Virus record (IMG/VR): IMGVR_UViG_3300036651_000587
Coordinates: 1-39,164 of that record
Direction: 5' to 3' (one strand)
From: a virus
DNA: 39,164 bases
Part shown: one piece after another, positions 8,387 to 14,983 of the stretch
Numbering within the stretch: the first letter of the stretch is position 1
Layout of the letters: the number at the start of each line of letters is the position of its first letter
The notes under the pieces: model-generated
Told to the model about the DNA's origin: nothing
The model's database searches: none
Seen by the model: only the letters and a program-made list of their open reading frames with translations
Translations under genes and position numbers: made by a program

Positions 8387-8901
8387 CAACTTGGGCAATT
8401 CTCGCTACCGGCCCAAGTATGTCGCAGGCTGTAGCAGATAAAGTAAAAGGCCGCGTTAAGACGGTTTCGGTAAGCGATGCTTATAAGCTGGCTCCGTGGG
8501 CTGATATTTTGGTATCAACCGATGGCAGATGGTGGAAGCATCACCCAGAAGCTGTAGAACTCCCGAAACCCAAGTTCTCAGCCACACATCATTGGAATGC
8601 TGTTCACGGTGTTGAGTCGTGCTTAGAGATGGGGACACATGTAAACAGCGGGCTTCTCGCCTGCCACATCGCCATTAAATATGGGGCTACTAAACTCCTA
8701 TTGCTGGGATTCGACTTTCGGCCCGGGCATTTCTTTGGCGATCATCCGGAGCCCCTTAAAAACACCACCACCGCAAGATATGAGGTTTTCCAAAAGCAGT
8801 TCGAGGGATTCAATCCTTTTGGCGTAGAGATAGTCAATTGCACCCCATATTCTGGCCTCAGAGCCTACACAATGAAAGACCTAGATGCGTGCTTGGCTTA
8901 G
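8383..8901 (+). CDS. MAF/DUF115-like glycosyltransferase-related protein
   Basis: 172 residues, GTG start overlapping the previous stop. The pattern ATGPSM (8-13), SDA, VSTDGRWW, then VNSGLLACHIAIKYGATKLLLLGFDF (about 88-113) is that of the MAF_flag10/DUF115 (MptE-like) family. That family includes motility-associated transferases that attach nonulosonic acids to protein, and a group of uncharacterised phage proteins. Biochemical function here is inferred, not shown. It sits between a sugar dehydratase and capsule-type transferases, which supports a role in glycan making. Confidence 0.65.
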   Translation: MTTWAILATGPSMSQAVADKVKGRVKTVSVSDAYKLAPWADILVSTDGRWWKHHPEAVELPKPKFSATHHWNAVHGVESCLEMGTHVNSGLLACHIAIKYGATKLLLLGFDFRPGHFFGDHPEPLKNTTTARYEVFQKQFEGFNPFGVEIVNCTPYSGLRAYTMKDLDACLA

Positions 8902-9601
8902 TCTGCGGCATCCTGATTCCGCGCGTGCGCGTGCGTTTCACACTGGGCTGGCGCGGCTGGGCTACACCATTGCCAGCGGAACTACGACGAACCCTGGCCC
9001 GAAAGATATTCTGGTTAGCTGGAATATCCTCAGAGATGGCGTCGGTGCTTCCGAGGCTTTTAAAGCTAGAGGATTGCCGGTCATCGTGACCGAAAACGCA
9101 TTGTGGGGCAACGATTTCATGGGCGGTGACTGGCTGACAATCGCCAAAGACTCGCATAACCTCGCTGGTAATTTCCCAGTCGGAGATTCTGAGCGCTGGG
9201 ATAAATTAGGCGCTCGACTAAAGCCAATCCGTGACGAGGAAGATACGGTAATCTTGCCACAGCGCGGCATCGGACAACCTCCGGTGGCTATGCCCAGAGG
9301 GTGGGCTGAATCAGCCTTGGAGCGCTATGGTGGCAGGGTTCGTCTGCACCCTGGAAAGCGTGAGACTATCCCGCTGGAGCAAGACCTTCACTTTGCGGGT
9401 CGCGTAATTACTTGGGGAAGTGGCGCAGCGGTTAAGGCTTTGATGTGGGGTATTCCCGTAATCTCAGAGCTTCCCAATTGGGTGGCTGAACAGGACAACA
9501 CCGATGCGGGGAGGCTGGCTATGTTGCGCCGACTTGCTTGGTGTACTTGGACGCTGGAAGAAATCGCAACTGGCGAACCATTTAAAAGGCTGCTTACATG
9601 A
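8885..9601 (+). CDS. Putative GT-B glycosyltransferase, capsule-synthesis type
   Basis: 238 residues. The C-terminal half has a donor-site pattern seen in KpsC/LpsZ-like and other GT-B proteins: VILPQRGIGQ, RLHPGKRE, then TWGSGAAVKALMWGIPVISE (about 176-195). The short N-terminal half is divergent. Overlaps both neighbours (17 and 4 bases). The donor and acceptor are unknown. A similar layout appears in the gene at 10988, so the block may hold two related transferases. Confidence 0.6.
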   Translation: MRAWLSLRHPDSARARAFHTGLARLGYTIASGTTTNPGPKDILVSWNILRDGVGASEAFKARGLPVIVTENALWGNDFMGGDWLTIAKDSHNLAGNFPVGDSERWDKLGARLKPIRDEEDTVILPQRGIGQPPVAMPRGWAESALERYGGRVRLHPGKRETIPLEQDLHFAGRVITWGSGAAVKALMWGIPVISELPNWVAEQDNTDAGRLAMLRRLAWCTWTLEEIATGEPFKRLLT

Positions 9602-10449
9602 AACTCCTTTTCACTGGCAAGGGCGGCAAGTCTGGAAGCTGGCAGATACGAGCCCGCGAGGTAGGCGAAGCATTGGGCGCTACAGTCAAGGCGCACTCTA
9701 CTCTTGAGGAATGCCAGGCTGCCGATGTTATCGTTGTAGTGAAGCGGATAACTCCGCAGCTTCTGGCAAACATCCGAGCCAGCGGCCGGCCATGGGTGTT
9801 CGATACCGTCGATTTTTTCCCACAGCCCGACTGCACCGTCTGGAGCCGAGAGCAGACCATTGAATGGGTGCGCGGCCGGCTGGATTTCATGCAGCCCACG
9901 GGCGTGGTTTTTGCCAATCAGCGCATGCAGCAGGACATCGGTTGGGCCGGGCCGCAAACCGCGATATATCACCATCACCGGCCGGGCATTCGTATAAACC
10001 CTATACGCGAGAAAATCCAGACAATTGGCTATGAAGGCGCGCCCCAGTTCATTGAAGGCTGGGAAGCGGCCATCGGAGAAGCATGCGCCGACCTTGGCTG
10101 TGCCTTCACGGTCAACCCGCGCGAACTGGCGGATTTGGATGTGGTGCTGGCGCTGCGCGGGCCGCGGCATAACGGATACGCGCAGCAGCATTTTAAAAGT
10201 AACATTAAATTGGCAAACGCTCATGCAAGTGGCACGCCGTTTATTGGAATGCCAGAGGATGGTTATGAAGAAACTCGAACAGGTGTTGAGTACTGGGTAA
10301 AGCGGCCGGCTGATCTATTGCCAGCATTGCGATGGCTTGAGTCCCAGTCCGCACGCGAACAAATAAGCGAAAGATTTCTTCAGGCCGCATATCCGGTTGA
10401 CAAGGCCGCCACTAGTTTGCGTGCATTTTTAGAAACTTTAGCCCGCTAA
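9598..10449 (+). CDS. Putative glycosyltransferase (GT-B-like)
   Basis: 283 residues. It starts MKLLFTGKGGKSGSWQIR, a typical opening Rossmann strand and Gly-rich loop. The C-terminal half (NIKLANAHASGTPFIGMPEDGYEE, about 202-225) looks like a nucleotide-sugar binding region of GT-B enzymes. No catalytic residue can be assigned with confidence. ATG start, coupled to the upstream transferase. Local composition is rich in GGCCGG tetrads compared with the structural genes, hinting at a different origin. Confidence 0.55.
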   Translation: MKLLFTGKGGKSGSWQIRAREVGEALGATVKAHSTLEECQAADVIVVVKRITPQLLANIRASGRPWVFDTVDFFPQPDCTVWSREQTIEWVRGRLDFMQPTGVVFANQRMQQDIGWAGPQTAIYHHHRPGIRINPIREKIQTIGYEGAPQFIEGWEAAIGEACADLGCAFTVNPRELADLDVVLALRGPRHNGYAQQHFKSNIKLANAHASGTPFIGMPEDGYEETRTGVEYWVKRPADLLPALRWLESQSAREQISERFLQAAYPVDKAATSLRAFLETLAR

Positions 10450-10479
10450 TGGAAAGTTCTTGCAATTTGAAATTGGAAA

Positions 10480-10998
10480 ATGCAAAATACTTCCATGACA
10501 ACCGCAAACAGAATTCGAGAACTTCTTAATTACGACTCTGCAACTGGTGGTTTCACGTGGAAAATTTCACCTTGCCGGTTTATTAAAGCTGGAAATGTTG
10601 CTGGTCACGTAAGCCCAGAAGGTTACATCGTGATCGGCATTGATTACAAAGTATTGAAGGCTCATCGTTTGGCGTGGCTGCATTTTCATGGAGAACTCCC
10701 AACCGGTTTGGATATTGATCACATCAATGGACAGCGAGGGGATAACCGCATTGAAAACTTGAGACTATGTACTGTTTCTCAGAATTCCCAAAATCTGCAG
10801 CGCGCTTATCGAAACAACAAAAGCAGCGGCATTTTGGGCGTTTATTGGCATAGTCAGGCAAAAAAGTGGCAGGCCAAAATTCAACTGGACGGCCGGCCAA
10901 AATCTTTAGGCCTTTACCTCACCAAAGACGAGGCGGCTGCCGCATACGCCAAGGCTAAGCGTGCCATGCATCCGTTCGCCTCTGCTTATGCAAGTTGA
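10480..10998 (+). CDS. Free-standing HNH homing endonuclease with AP2 domain
   Basis: 172 residues. An HNH_3 domain is recognisable: HRLAWLHFHGELP (about 64-76), LDIDHINGQRGDNRIENLRL (about 81-100, with D-H, N and the second N of the ββα-metal fold). A C-terminal AP2-type DNA-binding domain follows (SSGILGVYWHSQAKKWQAKI, about 115-134). Such genes are selfish elements that cleave phage DNA lacking them. It lies inside the glycosylation block, overlaps the next gene by 11 bases, and has a weak ribosome site and AT-richer sequence than its neighbours, all signs of later insertion. ATG 10495 is an alternative start. Confidence 0.88.
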   Translation: MQNTSMTTANRIRELLNYDSATGGFTWKISPCRFIKAGNVAGHVSPEGYIVIGIDYKVLKAHRLAWLHFHGELPTGLDIDHINGQRGDNRIENLRLCTVSQNSQNLQRAYRNNKSSGILGVYWHSQAKKWQAKIQLDGRPKSLGLYLTKDEAAAAYAKAKRAMHPFASAYAS

Positions 10999-11773
10999 AA
11001 TCCTGAGCGGCATAGACCCATCTATTACAGCCGCGCGATGGCTGAGGGCTATTGAAATAGCCATTGCTCAGTCGGGAGATAGCCCGACTAGGACGGCAAG
11101 CTATCTGGGCGGCTCGCAGGTGCTGGTGTTGTTCGGTGTCGGCGCTCCGGTCCATGACCAAGCCCGAAAAAAGCATATCGAGGCGGGTGGGCGCGTGGTT
11201 CACTTTGACATGGGATACTTTGGCGATCGCAAGAGTTATGTTCGCCTTTGCATAGACGCCGATCACCCTCAAGACCTGCTAGACAATGGCCCGCACGATT
11301 CTGGCCGGTGGGACGCGCACGGGATTGAATTGCGGGAGGACGCCAACCCATCCGGCACAATCCTGCTTATCGGTCTTGGCAAGAAATCCCGCGCTTATCT
11401 TGGGCTGAGGCATTGGGAGGCCAAGACGCTTGCACGGTTGGAGGCAGAATACCCGGACCGCCAAATAATCTACAGGCCAAAAGGGCGTGACGATTTAAAT
11501 CTAGGCATCCATGCTGACCCAACAACGCCAATAGCTGAATTGCTACTGGGCGCTTCCATGGTGGTATGTCGCCATTCAAACGTAGCAGTTGATGCCGCTA
11601 TTGCGGGAGTTCCGTTTACAGCGGAAAATGGCGCGGCGATGTGGCTATTGGGTCGGGAATTCACCCGACAGAATCGGCTAAAGTTCTTAAGCCGTCTGGC
11701 TCATTGGCAGTACAAAACAACCGAAGCGCCCGAGGCATGGGCGTTTGCTAAAAGGATGATTTCATGCGGCTAA
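10988..11773 (+). CDS. Putative capsule-type glycosyltransferase (GT-B-like)
   Basis: 261 residues from ATG 10988. An upstream in-frame ATG at 10961 would add nine residues overlapping the HNH gene and looks less natural. Features are LLIGLGKKSRAYLGL, IIYRPKGRDD, and GASMVVCRHSNVAVDAAIAGVPF (about 205-227), a pattern shared with capsule-polysaccharide transferases and many phage proteins of unknown role. It overlaps the methyltransferase that follows by 10 bases. The substrate is unknown. Confidence 0.6.
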   Translation: MQVEILSGIDPSITAARWLRAIEIAIAQSGDSPTRTASYLGGSQVLVLFGVGAPVHDQARKKHIEAGGRVVHFDMGYFGDRKSYVRLCIDADHPQDLLDNGPHDSGRWDAHGIELREDANPSGTILLIGLGKKSRAYLGLRHWEAKTLARLEAEYPDRQIIYRPKGRDDLNLGIHADPTTPIAELLLGASMVVCRHSNVAVDAAIAGVPFTAENGAAMWLLGREFTRQNRLKFLSRLAHWQYKTTEAPEAWAFAKRMISCG

Positions 11774-12261
11774 ACATTGGTGCAGGAAACAAGCGGCTAG
11801 AAGGCTATACAGGCGTTGACGCGGTTGAGCGCCCAGCCGCCGACATTGTTGCGCCTGCTTGGGCCATCCCTTTGCCTGATGGAGTAGCAGATGAAATCTT
11901 GGCCGTCCATTTGTGGGAGCATTTCTACCGTTGGCAGTGCGATGACGTTATCAAAGAATGGCATCGTTTGTTAAAACCTGGGGCCGATCTGTGCCTTGAG
12001 CTTCCCGATATTTGGAAGTGCTGCGAAAACCTGATTAGCGGCGTTCGCGGCAAGCATCCCGACCAGTTGAGCATGTGGGGACTCTATGGCGACCCGAGAG
12101 ACGGCGACGAATTTATGTCGCATAAATGGGGGTGGACTGCTGCAACTTTGATTGAGTACCTTAACGCCAATGGCTTTGAAGGCGCGCGAGAAGTGCCGAC
12201 GCGCTTCCATCGGGCAGGCGCTCAGCTTCGGGATATGCGGATAGAGGCCCGCCGTGCTTAA
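11764..12261 (+). CDS. SAM-dependent methyltransferase (class I)
   Basis: 165 residues. Motif I LNIGAGNK (3-10) and acidic D19 of YTGVDA bind S-adenosylmethionine. HLWEHFYRW (49-57) and a post-motif KPGADLCLELP (71-81) match Methyltransf_11-type small-molecule methyltransferases. It is embedded among transferases, so methylation of a sugar is the most likely role, as in O-methylated surface glycans. No DNA or rRNA methyltransferase motif is visible. Confidence 0.75.
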   Translation: MRLNIGAGNKRLEGYTGVDAVERPAADIVAPAWAIPLPDGVADEILAVHLWEHFYRWQCDDVIKEWHRLLKPGADLCLELPDIWKCCENLISGVRGKHPDQLSMWGLYGDPRDGDEFMSHKWGWTAATLIEYLNANGFEGAREVPTRFHRAGAQLRDMRIEARRA

Positions 12262-12922
12262 GTTGTTCTGCGGGTATGAATCCCGAGAGAGCGCCGGTTT
12301 CCACACGTTTGTTCACAGCGTATTAAGTCGAGCCTCCAAGCCAGTTAGCATAATCCCATTGGCCCGCATGGGGCTTCCGGCTGGGTCAAATGCTTTCACG
12401 CTCTCCCGCTTCCTTGTCCCAATGCTTTGCGGCTACGAGGGCCGCGCAATCTTCGCTGACGCCTCTGACATGCTCATGCTTGGTGACATTGCCGAACTGG
12501 ATGCGCTCTACGACCATGACAAGGCATTGCAGGTTGTCCAACATCCCGATTACGTCAGCCTCCACCCGCGCAAATACATCGGGACAGAGATGGAATGCGA
12601 CCAGACGAATTACGTCAGAAAGAATCAGGCATCGCTGATGATCTTTAACTGCGCCCATCGTGCATGGCGTGGGCTGGACTTCCAGAGCATCGAGCAAGCA
12701 AAGCCGCTGGACCTCCTCCAGTTCGCAGAGCTGCATGATTCCGAGATTGGCGCGCTCCCCCCTGAGTGGAATGTCCTGATTGATGAAGGGCAAGACGACG
12801 CCAATGCAAAGCTGATTCATTTCACGGCAGGCGTGCCTTGGTTCAAGCATTACCAAAACGCTCGACGGTCTAAAGACTGGTTTGAAGAGTACGAGGCAAT
12901 GAGCGGGATTCGTCATGGCTGA
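12254..12922 (+). CDS. GT8-like (GT-A) glycosyltransferase
   Basis: 222 residues, GTG start overlapping the previous stop. The run SRFLVPMLCGYEGRAIF then ADASDMLMLGDIAEL (about 51-82) matches the family 8 pattern in which a DxD-type motif (here DAS-D) binds the metal-nucleotide. KLIHFTAGVPWF (about 191-202) corresponds to the conserved C-terminal His region. It is the last gene of the cargo and overlaps the tail completion gene by 8 bases. Confidence 0.7.
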   Translation: MLKLFCGYESRESAGFHTFVHSVLSRASKPVSIIPLARMGLPAGSNAFTLSRFLVPMLCGYEGRAIFADASDMLMLGDIAELDALYDHDKALQVVQHPDYVSLHPRKYIGTEMECDQTNYVRKNQASLMIFNCAHRAWRGLDFQSIEQAKPLDLLQFAELHDSEIGALPPEWNVLIDEGQDDANAKLIHFTAGVPWFKHYQNARRSKDWFEEYEAMSGIRHG

Positions 12923-13382
12923 TACATTCGCAATCAAAGGCTTAGATGACTTGCATGAGAAGTTCAAGGCCATCACCTATGACATGAAATACAAGGGCGG
13001 ACGCTTTGCCCTCCGCAAGGCTGCTCAGGTTGTCAGGGATGCGGCCAAACAAAACGCCATGCGAATGGATGATCCGCAGACCGGTCGAAGTATTGCAGAC
13101 AATATTATTGAAAAGTGGAATGGCCGGGTTTATAAAGCTACAGGCGACCTAGGATTTCGTGTAGGGGTTCAAGGTGGGGCCAAGTCTGAAAAAAGTAATC
13201 CTGACTTGGGGCCGGGTGGCCCGACGTTTCATTGGCGTTATCTAGAGTTGGGCACTGAAAAGCAAGCAGCTCAGCCATTCTTGAGACCGGCCATGGAGAA
13301 TAATATCGATAGAGTTGTAACGACTTTTGTTGCACAATACGGTAAGGCCCTAGACAGGGCGATAGCCAAAGCTAAAAAATGA
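12915..13382 (+). CDS. Tail completion protein, HK97 gp10-like
   Basis: 155 residues. It begins with a globular start (FAIKGLDDLHEKF) followed by the ALRKAAQVVRDAAKQNA helix, and has the C-terminal LELGTEKQAAQPFLRPAME motif (about 110-128) diagnostic of HK97-gp10_like tail-joining proteins. This marks the return to ordinary neck/tail genes after the cargo block. ATG start, overlapping the upstream glycosyltransferase; ATGA overlap with the next gene. Confidence 0.9.
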   Translation: MADTFAIKGLDDLHEKFKAITYDMKYKGGRFALRKAAQVVRDAAKQNAMRMDDPQTGRSIADNIIEKWNGRVYKATGDLGFRVGVQGGAKSEKSNPDLGPGGPTFHWRYLELGTEKQAAQPFLRPAMENNIDRVVTTFVAQYGKALDRAIAKAKK

Positions 13383-13762
13383 GTTTTCCCCCAATCTTTG
13401 CGGCTGTAAACGTCGCTCCGGTGCAAGCGCTATTGAAAGCGCCGGGGGGCGAACTTCGCTTTTATTTGTTTGGCCGTGCACCTCAGAATGTCATCAAGCC
13501 CTATGCCGTGTGGCGTCAGGCTTACGGCTCGCCAGAGAACTATCTGGGCAACCGGCCAGATATGGACTCTTTCGGAGTGCAGGTTGATGTGTATGCCGAC
13601 CCAGCCCAAGGCCCAGCCGTCGCCCGCGCTGCTGCAATGGCAATACGTGACGCCATCGAAACAAAGTCGTACATTACTGCATGGCGCGGCGAATCGCGCG
13701 ACCCGGACACGAATAACTACGTTTTCAGCTTTGACAGTGATTGGCTAACCCCGCGCCCATAG
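13379..13762 (+). CDS. Tail terminator (DUF3168 type)
   Basis: 127 residues. The arrangement APVQALL then RFYLFGRAPQNVIKPYAVWRQAYGSPENYLG, DSFGVQVDVYAD, AVARAAAMAIRDAIE fits DUF3168/lambda gpU-like terminators that cap the tail tube. It follows gp10-like and precedes the tube protein, as in HK97-type tails. Coupled to the previous gene by ATGA. Confidence 0.85.
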   Translation: MSFPPIFAAVNVAPVQALLKAPGGELRFYLFGRAPQNVIKPYAVWRQAYGSPENYLGNRPDMDSFGVQVDVYADPAQGPAVARAAAMAIRDAIETKSYITAWRGESRDPDTNNYVFSFDSDWLTPRP

Positions 13763-13830
13763 TTCCCCCCGCCCTTTTGGGCATTAACCCGGCTGTAAAA
13801 TCGGCCAACTTTCCCCAAAAGGAGTTTTCC

Positions 13831-14307
13831 ATGAGCATCGCAACCCAAGGCACACAGCTTTACTTCATTGATCCCGATACCGGCCTGTCGGTCGCAGTGG
13901 ATTGCATCGTCAGCATGAATCCTGGCACTGCCCCGGCTTCCCAGCTTGATGACACTTGTCTAGAAGATCGTAGCGGCTACCGCAGCTTTAAGCGCGGATT
14001 GCGTACTCCCGGTGAAGCGGCAATGACGATCAACGCCGATCCACAAAACGCCAGCCATGTTCGCCTTTATGAGTTGTCGCAAGGCATCGCCAATGACAAC
14101 ATTCAGTTTGCACTTGGCTGGTCTGACGGCACTGCGGCCCCGACTGCTGACACCAACGGCGAATTCAACCTGCCGAGCACCCGTACTTGGTACACGTTCG
14201 AGGGCTACATTGCTGACTTCCCGTTCGACTTCCAGCTTGATGCGCTGGTTACTTCGGATGTGAGCGTGCAGCGTTCTGGTGCAGGCGTCTGGGTTCCTAA
14301 GGCATGA
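13831..14307 (+). CDS. Major tail tube protein
   Basis: 158 residues. A short beta-rich protein (MSIATQGTQLYFID at the N-terminus, YELSQGIANDNIQFALGWSDGT in the middle) of the phage tail tube type. It forms the hexameric rings of the tail. The ATG at 13831 has a strong AAGGAG (13819-13824). An in-frame TTG 90 bases upstream was rejected because it overlaps the previous gene and has no ribosome site. The strong site fits a protein made in high copy. Confidence 0.85.
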   Translation: MSIATQGTQLYFIDPDTGLSVAVDCIVSMNPGTAPASQLDDTCLEDRSGYRSFKRGLRTPGEAAMTINADPQNASHVRLYELSQGIANDNIQFALGWSDGTAAPTADTNGEFNLPSTRTWYTFEGYIADFPFDFQLDALVTSDVSVQRSGAGVWVPKA

Positions 14308-14729
14308 GCGGCATTAGCCTTGCCGAACTGATGGAGAAGGGCGGCTTTGTGTCGCCTGACCTCATCAAGAAAACGGTTACTTGGGCTGGCGCAAAAGGCG
14401 GGACTACGGACTTTGATATTTACATCAAGCCCCCATCCGCCGCAACGGTAGACCGTGGCGCTCGTGCGCTTCGTGCTACTGGCGACAACAACGAGGAAAG
14501 CTTGGCCCCGCGCCCTTTGCTTATCTCGGCAACCGTATTCTTTGACCCTGAAGGCAAGCAAGGGATAACTTATGCCAAGGCTTGCGAGTTGAAAGAAGAC
14601 TTGTGCCGGGTGCTTTACGAGGCCGTGACCAACGTAGTCAATGACGGAGCCGAAGACGCAAAAAACTCAGTACCGGCGACGAGTTCTGGTTTGAGCTTGT
14701 CGCCTGCGGCATCGGTGGACGCACAGTAA
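14304..14729 (+). CDS. Tail assembly chaperone, short form (gpG-like)
   Basis: 141 residues. Placed between tail tube and tape measure and ATGA-coupled to the tube gene, it is the lambda gpG equivalent: a chaperone that coats the tape measure protein and recruits tube subunits. Near its end (codons 119-121) lies a canonical -1 slippery heptamer. Most ribosomes read through to 14729 and make this form. Sequence is not similar enough to name a family beyond this positional assignment. Confidence 0.8.
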   Translation: MSGISLAELMEKGGFVSPDLIKKTVTWAGAKGGTTDFDIYIKPPSAATVDRGARALRATGDNNEESLAPRPLLISATVFFDPEGKQGITYAKACELKEDLCRVLYEAVTNVVNDGAEDAKNSVPATSSGLSLSPAASVDAQ

Positions 14730-14974
14730 CGGAAGCGAAAAATAACATGAGCCACGCCGAAGCGATGGGATGGGCCGAGTACATCAAGCGCAACGGCTCG
14801 CTTAATGTTGGTGCGCGTCTGGAGAATTCGCTTGCTTCGGTTATGGCACTGATGGTCAACCGAACTGGAGGCAACAAAGGGCAGCCCGTAAGTGCTTCTG
14901 ACTTTCTGCCGAAGCGCGTGCAGGATTCTCCAAAACCAATCAGCTTGGCTCAGGCCATGCAGGCATTTAAATAA
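14304..14974 (+). CDS. Tail assembly chaperone, -1 frameshift form (gpGT-like)
   Basis: Joined reading 14304-14666 then -1 into 14666-14974, about 223 residues. After A AAA AAC the -1 frame stays open for 102 codons with no stop, ending next to the tape measure gene. It carries a T domain (FWFELVACGIG, MSHAEAMGWAEYIKRNGSLN, then SASDFLPKR). The T part has no good start of its own upstream of an internal ATG at 14747. This is the conserved G/GT arrangement of long-tailed phages, in which the minor fused product binds the tube protein. Confidence 0.9.
14660..14704 (+). promoter_or_regulatory. Programmed -1 ribosomal frameshift signal
   Basis: The slippery heptamer A AAA AAC (14660-14666) is exactly in register with the zero frame. 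After an 8-base spacer a 9-bp stem follows (14675-14683 with 14696-14704, one G-U pair, 12-base loop). Slippery site, spacer length and stem together make a complete stimulatory signal of the E. coli-type kind. Confidence 0.9.
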
Positions 14975-14983
14975 GGTCATATC

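Noticed and set aside
9388-10224. Antisense frame over glycosyltransferase genes
   Set aside because: Covered on the other strand by coupled genes with motifs; no start signal.
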